A stretch of DNA of 12,601 nucleotides, taken from assembly GCA_947175655.1 (NCBI GenBank), contig CAMWNQ010000040.1, positions 1 through 12,601 of the forward strand, read 5' to 3'. This document shows, piece by piece, positions 7,649 to 12,601 of the stretch. How positions within the stretch are numbered: position 1 is the stretch's first letter; each line of letters begins with the position of its first letter. The notes under the pieces are model-generated. The model did not search any database and was not told the DNA's origin. It was given only the letters and a program-made list of their open reading frames with translations. Source of the stretch: an uncultured Clostridia bacterium. Lineage in GTDB: Bacteria > Bacillota > Clostridia > Oscillospirales > Ruminococcaceae. A program made the position numbers and the translations under genes.

Positions 7649-7802
7649 ATTTGTTTTTATGGGTGTGACATAAGGAGCTATTTGGACAGCAACCACAGTT
7701 GCATCCACATGAGGATTTTCCATTTTTTTTATCTTTCACAAGTTTGAATATAACACCTGTAATTAAAGCAATAAGTATAATGGCAATAATAAATGTAGCC
7801 AT
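7647..7802 (-). CDS. FeoB-associated Cys-rich membrane protein
   Basis: This is a 51-residue reading frame. It begins MATFIIAIILIALITGVIF, a single membrane helix. It continues with a basic KLVKDKKNGKSS stretch, a Cys cluster CGCNCGCC (32-39) and a His-containing tail CHTHKNK. This is the layout of the FeoB-associated Cys-rich membrane peptides (PF12669 type), which follow feoB in many Firmicutes; their role, perhaps metal handling or partner to the FeoB pore, is unproven. AAGAGG sits about 11 bases before the ATG. It starts 23 bases after the feoB stop on the same strand, so it is the last gene of the feo operon. Five cysteines fall within eight residues, making a metal site plausible. Confidence 0.9.
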   Translation of the reverse strand: MATFIIAIILIALITGVIFKLVKDKKNGKSSCGCNCGCCPNSSLCHTHKNK

Positions 7803-7825
7803 AAAAATCAACCTCTTTTATTCAA

Positions 7826-9994
7826 TTAATTTATACGTACTTTGGATTTAAGTGAAGTACTTTCTTTGTATGGTTTAAAGAGCATAAATACTATAATTAC
7901 AGTAAAAAGTATTGCAAATATAAGACCTACAGGAGAAGCATTTCCATTTATAAGAGAACCAAACTGATAAATTATAAGTGAAATTGCATATGCAAAAACA
8001 CACTGATATCCGATAGCAAATGCAGTCCATTTTGGATTATTCATTTCACGTTTTATAGCACCTATAGCTGCAAAGCAAGGAGCACAAAGAAGATTGAATA
8101 CAAGGAATGAATATGCAGAGAGTGCCGAGAAGCTTGATGCAAGAACTTCCCAGATTTCATCACCATTATCTGAAAGCTCACCAGAGAAATGGAAGAGTGT
8201 TCCAAAAGTAGCAACAACATTTTCTTTTGCAATAAGACCTGTTACAGTAGCAACTGCGGTTTTCCAGTCGCCCCAGCCAAGAGGAGCAAATATCCATGCA
8301 AAAAGATTTCCTATTTTTGCAAGAACTGAATTTTCGAGGTCTTCTATCATTCCGAAAGAACCATTTTCAATACCGAATCCCTGTAAGAACCAAAGAATTA
8401 CTGTGGATAATAAAATAATAGTACCGGCTTTTTTTATGAATGACCAGCCTCTTTCCCACATAGAACGAAGAACATTTCCAACAGTCGGAAGATGATAAGC
8501 AGGAAGTTCCATAACAAATGGTGCAGGGTCGCCAGAGAATATTTTTGTCTTTTTAAGCATAATGCCTGATATTATAATAGCACCAATTCCGATAAAATAT
8601 GCAGATGTTGCAACCCAGCCGGCATTATTGAAGAATGCACCGACTATAAGTCCTATTATAGGAAGTTTTGCTCCACACGGAATGAAAGTTGTAGTCATAA
8701 TAGTCATACGTCTGTCACGTTCATTTTCAATTGTACGACTTGCCATTATTCCTGGAACTCCACAACCTGTACCAATAAGCATAGGTATGAAGGATTTTCC
8801 GGAGAGTCCGAATTTTCTGAAAATTCTATCCATAACAAATGCGATTCTTGCCATATATCCGCAGGATTCGAGAAATGCAAGGAATATAAATAATACAAGC
8901 ATTTGAGGAACAAATCCAAGAACTGCTCCTACACCTCCGATAATACCATCAACTATGAGAGATGAAAGCCAGTCAGCACAGTTAATCTTTTCAAGAAAAT
9001 TGCCAATAATCGTAGGAATACTCCAGCTTTCACCACCAAATAATCCATCATTAGTCCAGTCTGTAGCCCAGCTTCCTACTGTAGTAATTGATACATAATA
9101 TACAATGAACATTACAACTGCAAAAATCGGAAGTGCAAGGAATCTGTTGGTAACTATTTTATCGATTTTATCTGATACTGTAAGACCGCCTTTACTTTTC
9201 TTTTTATAACAGTTTTTAATAACGTTTGCTATGTACAGATATCTTTCATTTGTAATTATGCTTTCTGAATCGTCATCCATTTCTTTTTCAGCATTTTTAA
9301 TATCGTTTTCAATATGTGACATTGTATCAGGATTTATATTAAGTTGTTCAAGAACCTTTTCATCACGTTCAAATATCTTTACAGCAAACCATCTCTGCTG
9401 TTCTTCTGGAATATCATGCAATACAGCTTCTTCTATATGAGCTATTGCATGTTCAACACAGCCTGAAAAAGAGTGATTCGGAACAGAAATATTTTCAGAT
9501 TTTGCAATATTAATAGCTTTTTGAACCGCTTCCTGAATGCCAGTATTTTTTAAAGCTGATATTGCCACAACTGGACAGCCTAATTCTTTTGAAAGCTGAT
9601 CCATATTAATTGAATCACCGTTTTTATTTACAATATCCATCATATTAATTGCTATGACAACAGGTATTCCAAGTTCAAGAAGTCCAGTAGTTAAGTAGAG
9701 ATTTCTTTCGAGGTTAGTACCATCAATAATATTTAAAATAGCATCTGGACGTTCATTGATAAGAAAATTTCTTGCGACAACCTCTTCAAGAGTATATGGA
9801 GAAAGAGAGTATATGCCAGGAAGGTCAGTTATAATTATATCCTTATGATTTTTAAGTTTTCCTTCTTTTTTTTCAACAGTAACACCTGGCCAGTTTCCTA
9901 CAAACTGATTAGAACCAGTAAGGGCATTAAAAAGAGTAGTTTTACCACAGTTAGGATTTCCGGCAAGAGCAATTTTAATTTCTTTATTAGCCAT
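7826..9994 (-). CDS. feoB: Ferrous iron transporter FeoB
   Basis: The 722-residue inner-membrane Fe(II) transporter has an N-terminal G-protein domain. G1 is GNPNCGKTT (12-20), G2 includes T39, G3 is DLPG (57-60), G4 is NMMD (117-120) and G5 is SALK (146-149). A helical guanine-dissociation-inhibitor-like region follows (about 170-270), then a polytopic membrane domain with two Gate repeats. The signatures GTGCGVPGIMASRTIENERD and CGAKLP are present, as is the later LLCAPCFAAIG segment with its conserved Cys. The start is fixed because G1 begins at residue 12 and no other Met precedes it. The ribosome site is odd: GAAGG ends one base before the ATG, with another AAAGG about 15 bases upstream. 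It lies 29 bases after feoA and is followed by the Cys-rich peptide. Confidence 0.97.
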   Translation of the reverse strand: MANKEIKIALAGNPNCGKTTLFNALTGSNQFVGNWPGVTVEKKEGKLKNHKDIIITDLPGIYSLSPYTLEEVVARNFLINERPDAILNIIDGTNLERNLYLTTGLLELGIPVVIAINMMDIVNKNGDSINMDQLSKELGCPVVAISALKNTGIQEAVQKAINIAKSENISVPNHSFSGCVEHAIAHIEEAVLHDIPEEQQRWFAVKIFERDEKVLEQLNINPDTMSHIENDIKNAEKEMDDDSESIITNERYLYIANVIKNCYKKKSKGGLTVSDKIDKIVTNRFLALPIFAVVMFIVYYVSITTVGSWATDWTNDGLFGGESWSIPTIIGNFLEKINCADWLSSLIVDGIIGGVGAVLGFVPQMLVLFIFLAFLESCGYMARIAFVMDRIFRKFGLSGKSFIPMLIGTGCGVPGIMASRTIENERDRRMTIMTTTFIPCGAKLPIIGLIVGAFFNNAGWVATSAYFIGIGAIIISGIMLKKTKIFSGDPAPFVMELPAYHLPTVGNVLRSMWERGWSFIKKAGTIILLSTVILWFLQGFGIENGSFGMIEDLENSVLAKIGNLFAWIFAPLGWGDWKTAVATVTGLIAKENVVATFGTLFHFSGELSDNGDEIWEVLASSFSALSAYSFLVFNLLCAPCFAAIGAIKREMNNPKWTAFAIGYQCVFAYAISLIIYQFGSLINGNASPVGLIFAILFTVIIVFMLFKPYKESTSLKSKVRIN

Positions 9995-10023
9995 TCCTTC
10001 TTAATCATTCCTTTCAAAATTTA

Positions 10024-10245
10024 TTACAGGTCAGTTTCTATAAGTTCTGCATCAGCACGTCTTAATGAAAGTTCATATCCTCTTACAGTGATTTCGAGAG
10101 GGTCGCCAAGTGGAGCAACTTTTCTTATGTAAATTTCAGTACCTTTAGTAATTCCCATATCCATAATACGTCTTTTAACAGCACCTTCTCCAGTAATTTT
10201 TTTTACTTTTAATGTCTGACCTATTTTAGCTTCTTTAAGTGTCAT
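10024..10245 (-). CDS. feoA: FeoA, ferrous iron transport accessory protein
   Basis: This is a 73-residue SH3-like FeoA protein, thought to bind the FeoB cytoplasmic domain and support Fe(II) uptake. The start MTLKEAKIGQTLKVKKI is typical. The core GAVKRRIMDMGITKGTEIYI and the final VRGYELSLRRADAELI strand-helix are canonical, including the family-typical P-L-G-D-P turn. Two earlier in-frame ATGs (10254, 10266) would add 3 or 7 residues. AAAGGA is 12 bases before the chosen start and only 3 before the ATG at 10254, so the start is uncertain by a few codons. It lies 37 bases after the other feoA-like gene and 29 before feoB. Confidence 0.93.
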   Translation of the reverse strand: MTLKEAKIGQTLKVKKITGEGAVKRRIMDMGITKGTEIYIRKVAPLGDPLEITVRGYELSLRRADAELIETDL

Positions 10246-10282
10246 AAAAAACATTATTCCTTTCACATTTATTTTTTCAGGT

Positions 10283-10495
10283 TTAAACCATTATTTTTAC
10301 AGCCATTTCTCTGCTGACTGCAACTCTTGAATCTTTAATATTTACTATAAGATTTCCGCTGATTTCGTTTATAACAATAACTACAGCACCGGCAACAAAT
10401 CCAAGATTTTCAAGAAATTTTTTTGTTTCTGGATTTCCGCCGATTTTCTTTATTATATTTTCTTCACCAGCATTTGTCATTGTTAAAGGAAGCAT
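10283..10495 (-). CDS. feoA: FeoA-like protein, first gene of the feo operon
   Basis: This 70-residue FeoA-domain protein is divergent from its neighbour. The start MLPLTMTNAGEENIIKKIGG is followed by a FLENLGFVAGAVVIVINEI strand pair and ends SREMAVKIMV, the usual layout of the first of two tandem FeoA proteins in clostridial feo operons. An ATG three codons earlier (10504) directly abuts the ribosome site. AGGAG lies 9 bases before the chosen ATG, which decides the start. Two unlike FeoA proteins may form mixed assemblies with FeoB or divide tasks; that is inference. The gene is first after the promoter at 10557-10584. Confidence 0.92.
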   Translation of the reverse strand: MLPLTMTNAGEENIIKKIGGNPETKKFLENLGFVAGAVVIVINEISGNLIVNIKDSRVAVSREMAVKIMV

Positions 10496-10535
10496 AATAA
10501 ACATCTCCTGTTAGATATGAATTTAATTTTAAGCA

Positions 10536-10552
10536 GTTAGTTTTTGATAACC
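10536..10552. promoter_or_regulatory. Putative metal-regulator operator, site A (feo)
   Basis: GTTAGTTTTTGATAACC, preceded by A, fits the inverted repeat RGTTA-N8-TAACY. It is just downstream of the feo -10 element, over the expected transcription start. It matches site C at 15 of 17 bases. Confidence 0.55.
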
Positions 10553-10556
10553 ATTA

Positions 10557-10591
10557 ATTATAAGATTAGCACTATCTAACTCAAATGTCAA
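10557..10591 (-). promoter_or_regulatory. Promoter of the feo operon
   Basis: On the - strand TATAAT (complement of 10557-10562) lies 16 bases after TTGAGT (complement of 10579-10584). A consensus TTGACA is slightly further upstream (complement of 10586-10591), which could pair with TAATCT 17 bases on. Operator site B fills the spacer and site A follows the -10, so repression by blocking polymerase is the likely mode. The exact start site is uncertain between the two readings. Confidence 0.65.
10564..10580. promoter_or_regulatory. Putative metal-regulator operator, site B (feo spacer)
   Basis: GATTAGCACTATCTAAC is the motif in reverse orientation (GTTAGATAGTGCTAATC), one base off the symmetric ends. 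It lies between the -35 and -10 elements of the feo promoter. Confidence 0.5.
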
Positions 10592-10629
10592 GAGGAATAT
10601 CTTATTTTTGTCAAAGTTATTATTTTAAA

Positions 10630-10646
10630 GTTAGTTTTATATAACC
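10630..10646. promoter_or_regulatory. Putative metal-regulator operator, site C (upstream feo)
   Basis: GTTAGTTTTATATAACC, preceded by A, fits RGTTA-N8-TAACY. It lies about 50 bases upstream of the feo promoter and just past the end of the DUF2325 gene. It could allow looping or cooperative binding with A and B. Confidence 0.5.
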
Positions 10647-10672
10647 TATTTGTATATTTTTACATTTTAATT

Positions 10673-10957
10673 TTAATTTTTACAGTATTTTTCAAGCACA
10701 GATTTTAATGCACTCACACTTGCTGTATGAACATTTTCAATCTGAAAATTAGACTTGTTTGCTTTCTGTTTAACTCCATTTAGCATTTTATGGGAACAGC
10801 TATTAGTAAATACAACTACCAAATCAGGATTGCCAAGTTTGCTTTCAAAATCAGTTGGCATTTTTATAAATACTTTTGCTTTACAGTCATAAGATTTGCA
10901 TATTTCTTTATATCTTGATGACATTCTGTCATTTCCTCCTACAAGAATAACACTCAT
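10673..10957 (-). CDS. DUF2325 family protein
   Basis: This 94-residue cytoplasmic protein matches the DUF2325 family. It opens MSVILVGGNDRM with the GGND turn, has a Rossmann-like beta-strand LVVVFTNSCSHKM, and ends in a helix with SALKSVLEKYC. No biochemical function is established for the family as far as I know. Possible metal or redox ligands are C20, C25, C54, H56, H77 and C92, with C54-x-H56 the closest pair. The start is supported by AAGGAGG 8 bases before the ATG. It has its own promoter (11009-11037) and carries the operator motif shared with feo. I see no terminator before feo, so readthrough into feo is possible. A role in iron or thiol response is inferred from this context only. 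Confidence 0.88.
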   Translation of the reverse strand: MSVILVGGNDRMSSRYKEICKSYDCKAKVFIKMPTDFESKLGNPDLVVVFTNSCSHKMLNGVKQKANKSNFQIENVHTASVSALKSVLEKYCKN

Positions 10958-10984
10958 TAATAAAACCTCCTTTTAATTTATTCA

Positions 10985-11001
10985 GTTATATTCAGCTAAC
11001 C
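10985..11001. promoter_or_regulatory. Putative metal-regulator operator, site D (DUF2325)
   Basis: GTTATATTCAGCTAACC, preceded by A, fits RGTTA-N8-TAACY. It sits just downstream of the -10 of the DUF2325 promoter, the same placement as site A at feo. Confidence 0.5.
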
Positions 11002-11008
11002 TGATAAC

Positions 11009-11037
11009 AGAATATCATATCTTGAAATTTATGTCAA
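11009..11037 (-). promoter_or_regulatory. Promoter of the DUF2325 gene
   Basis: On the - strand TTGACA (complement of 11032-11037) and TATTCT (complement of 11009-11014) are 17 bases apart. A TGA before the -10 adds an extended -10 element. A perfect 8-bp inverted repeat covers the -35 (TATCTTGA at 11018-11025, TCAAGATA at 11034-11041). Confidence 0.75.
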
Positions 11038-11041
11038 GATA

Positions 11042-11164
11042 ATTTTTTTATCTGTGTAAAAAAATACAAAAAATGTCGTATTTAATATTAGTGCCTTGTT
11101 GAAATACAACAAAAAAATATGCATTGGTTGTTAGCCACAGTTTACAGATATATTAATCTTTATA
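11042..11164. other. Intergenic stretch without a recognisable feature
   Basis: This AT-rich gap separates the divergent promoters of the DUF2325 gene and ybaK. It contains a short hairpin (TTGTTG 11096-11101, CAACAA 11107-11112) followed by A rather than T on the + strand. No open reading frame, RNA fold or repeat family could be supported. Confidence 0.5.
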
Positions 11165-11193
11165 TTGACTTTTATGGCTTATGAGATTATAAT
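11165..11193 (+). promoter_or_regulatory. Promoter of ybaK
   Basis: TTGACT (11165-11170) and a perfect TATAAT (11188-11193) are 17 bases apart, 11 of 12 consensus positions. It is the strongest-looking promoter in the window. The start codon follows 33 bases after the -10, and no operator-like repeat overlaps it. Confidence 0.85.
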
Positions 11194-11225
11194 GAATGTA
11201 TTAAATAAGAAAGGATTTGATTTAT

Positions 11226-11702
11226 ATGGCAAAAGAATTAAAAACAAATGCAATGCGTATTCTTGATAAACTTAAAATAAATTATACATTTAATACTTAT
11301 GAATGTAAAGAATTTATTGATGGAGTTCATATTGCGGATATGCTCAATCAGTCTTATGAAAAAAGCTTCAAAACTATAGTTTGTGTTGGAAAAAGCGGTG
11401 AATATTTTGTATTTGTATTGCCTGTGGATAAGAGTATTGATTTGAAAAAGGCATCAAAATCGGTAGGCGAAAAATCACTTGAACTTCTTCATGTAAAAGA
11501 TATAAATAAAGTTACTGGATATATAAGAGGAGGCTGTACTCCTATAGGTATGAAAAAACAGTACAAAACAGTTATACATAGCAGTGCGAAAAATTTTGAT
11601 GAAATAATTATCAGTGGAGGAAGAATAGGAATACAGCTATTTATTTCGCCTGATGATTTATGCAGAGCTGTCAACGGGAAATACAGTGATATTATATTAT
11701 AA
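11226..11702 (+). CDS. ybaK: YbaK/EbsC family Cys-tRNA(Pro) deacylase
   Basis: This 158-residue protein is a trans-editing domain of the YbaK type, which hydrolyses Cys mischarged onto tRNA-Pro. Family marks include the start KTNAMRILDKLKINYTFNTYE, a KTIVCVG strand with the conserved Lys, FVLPVDKSIDLKKASK, the GGCTPIGMKK segment with its Gly-rich turn, and the C-terminal DDLCRAV. A TTG at 11217 is in frame, but the ATG at 11226 lies 10 bases after AAAGGA and gives the usual MAKELKTNAMR start. It is a monocistron with its own strong promoter. Its stop codon directly abuts the stop of the opposing sugar transferase gene with no intervening base. Related prolyl-tRNA editing proteins act on other misacylated tRNAs; the sequence favours YbaK proper. 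Confidence 0.93.
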   Translation: MAKELKTNAMRILDKLKINYTFNTYECKEFIDGVHIADMLNQSYEKSFKTIVCVGKSGEYFVFVLPVDKSIDLKKASKSVGEKSLELLHVKDINKVTGYIRGGCTPIGMKKQYKTVIHSSAKNFDEIIISGGRIGIQLFISPDDLCRAVNGKYSDIIL

Positions 11703-12503
11703 TTATTTTGCACCATCTCTTTTTATAACTACAGCAATTGTTTTGAAAGCTATTTTTGTATCGAGTAACAATGAACGTTCTTTTATGTATTTAATATCAG
11801 ACTGTACACCCTTTTCGAATTCTACATTGCTTCTTCCCTCACACTGACATATACAGGCTAATCCGGCTTTTACAAGAAGACGGTTCATATGTTCAGGAGT
11901 GTACATCACTATTTCACGTGGAAGAGCTGGACGAGGACCGATAAATGACATCTCACCTTTAAGAACATTCCAAAGCTGAGGGAGTTCATCAATAGAAGTC
12001 TTTCTGATAAAAGAACCTATTTTAGTAATTCGTGGGTCATTTTCGTTTTTAAAAGCAAGTCCGTCAGTTTCGTTCATTTTCTGGACATCTTTGAATTTTT
12101 CTTCAGCGTCAATGCACATAGAACGAAATTTGTACATTTTAAAAGGTTTTCCGTTTTCGGTAAGTCTGATTTGTGAAAATATTGGATTTCCTTTATCATC
12201 ATGATATATAATCAATGCAATTGCCCCCATTGGAATTATAAGAATTGTAAGGAAAAGTGCTGAAAAAAATATATCGAGACCTCTTTTTATTATCTTATAG
12301 GCTTTTCCGCCTGCTGGTTTTACAGAGCTGTATTTTAACGTCTCTTTTATTCCCTCACAGAGAAGCGACAATCCTCTTTTGTCAAAATCAAGTATAGGAT
12401 AATTTGTAATTCCCTCTTTATTTTCTTTAAGGGCATTAAGTGTTATGACATTAACCAATTTTTCAGTCGAGGTAGTTTCTTTAATATTATTATTTTTTGA
12501 CAT
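11703..12503 (-). CDS. Polyprenyl-phosphate sugar phosphotransferase (monotopic PGT family)
   Basis: This 266-residue enzyme transfers a sugar-1-phosphate from a nucleotide sugar to undecaprenyl phosphate. It starts surface glycan synthesis, such as capsule, exopolysaccharide or glycoprotein glycans. A 70-residue variable N-terminus leads to YKIIKRGLDIF and one membrane segment (about 79-100) with a Pro at 91, as in re-entrant helices. MYKFRSM (123-129), the catalytic Asp-Glu pair D172-E173 in SIDELPQLWNVLKGEMS, and GPRP (189-192) are all present. The usual PGLT segment reads AGLACICQCEGRS, with Ala for Pro and extra Cys residues, a notable deviation. The long polytopic N-terminus of WbaP-type enzymes is absent. 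GGGAG lies 9 bases before the ATG. The promoter and upstream neighbours are lost at the contig end. Sugar specificity cannot be told. Confidence 0.92.
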   Translation of the reverse strand: MSKNNNIKETTSTEKLVNVITLNALKENKEGITNYPILDFDKRGLSLLCEGIKETLKYSSVKPAGGKAYKIIKRGLDIFFSALFLTILIIPMGAIALIIYHDDKGNPIFSQIRLTENGKPFKMYKFRSMCIDAEEKFKDVQKMNETDGLAFKNENDPRITKIGSFIRKTSIDELPQLWNVLKGEMSFIGPRPALPREIVMYTPEHMNRLLVKAGLACICQCEGRSNVEFEKGVQSDIKYIKERSLLLDTKIAFKTIAVVIKRDGAK

Positions 12504-12542
12504 AGCAGTTATCTCCCAAAAAAATGATATTATTTTTTATAC

Positions 12543-12601
12543 CGATCTCTTAGACGCATCTCCGAGCCCACGGGGCCGTACTAGAGATCGTATGCCGTCT
12601 T
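12543..12601 (+). other. Illumina Nextera adapter read-through (not genomic)
   Basis: These 59 bases align without gaps to the Nextera transposase-end and read-2 adapter (12543-12576), an 8-base index CGTACTAG (12577-12584, identical to the i7 index I recall as N702), then the start of the P7 flow-cell sequence (12585-12601, ending GTATGCCGTCTT). I count 8 mismatches in the 51 non-index bases: 12544, 12545, 12553, 12556, 12573, 12575, 12586 and 12587. Six of them read G. The genomic sequence therefore ends near 12542. Confidence 0.95.

Noticed and set aside
8094..8906. Two + strand open frames inside feoB
   Set aside because: feoB is continuous and fully conserved on the other strand; these frames have no ribosome site or family features.
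10510..10526. A possible fifth operator beginning GTTAGATAT
   Set aside because: Only the left half-site matches; the TAACY half is absent at the required spacing.
10604..10615. A further TTGACA as an alternative feo -35
   Set aside because: No acceptable -10 hexamer lies 15-19 bases downstream on the - strand.
11096..11112. Hairpin TTGTTG/CAACAA as a terminator
   Set aside because: It is followed by A, not T, on the + strand, and no - strand gene ends there.
12542..12548. CCGATCT as TruSeq adapter instead of Nextera
   Set aside because: Only seven bases agree, while the whole 59-base tail aligns without gaps to Nextera plus index plus P7.

Overview
The window reads as low-GC Firmicute DNA, most likely a Ruminococcus-like member of the Clostridia. 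The evidence is AT-rich coding sequence, a tRNA-dependent T-box leader, a secreted GH26 mannanase ending in a ruminococcal-style type I dockerin, and a clostridial feoA-feoA-feoB cluster. Species cannot be assigned from this window. The last 59 bases (12543-12601) are not genomic. They align without gaps to Illumina Nextera read-through adapter containing an i7 index, so the right edge is an assembly artefact and this is probably a metagenomic or draft contig.

Layout on the + strand: a T-box leader (about 41-261) with a UGC (Cys) specifier controls cysE (serine acetyltransferase, apparently starting at AUU) and cysS (cysteinyl-tRNA synthetase). These are followed closely by walJ/yycJ (MBL-fold hydrolase) and rlmH (23S rRNA methyltransferase). 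A good sigma-A-type promoter (3658-3686) then drives a single cellulosomal gene: signal peptide, CBM35-like domain, GH26 and dockerin. After a hairpin comes a compact three-gene unit: a two-TM acidic protein of unknown function, a calcineurin-like phosphoesterase and a histidine phosphatase. It ends at a strong bidirectional terminator.

Layout on the - strand: an iron-uptake operon reads feoA-like, feoA, feoB, then a 51-residue Cys-rich membrane peptide not among the longer ORFs. Upstream lies a separately promoted DUF2325 gene. Both promoters carry copies of one 18-bp inverted-repeat motif, RGTTA-N8-TAACY: three at feo and one at the DUF2325 gene. I infer a shared metal-responsive repressor and therefore a link between DUF2325 and ferrous iron.

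At the right end, ybaK (Cys-tRNA(Pro) deacylase family) has a near-consensus promoter. It runs head-on into a polyprenyl-phosphate sugar phosphotransferase gene, with the two stop codons directly abutting. Cysteine supply, cysteine charging and cysteine-tRNA editing are thus all represented, but ybaK is a separate transcript. I see no CRISPR array, rRNA or tRNA gene, insertion sequence or prophage. The most interesting undescribed material is the feo/DUF2325 operator set, the AUU-started cysE and the unassigned membrane protein-phosphoesterase-phosphatase trio.
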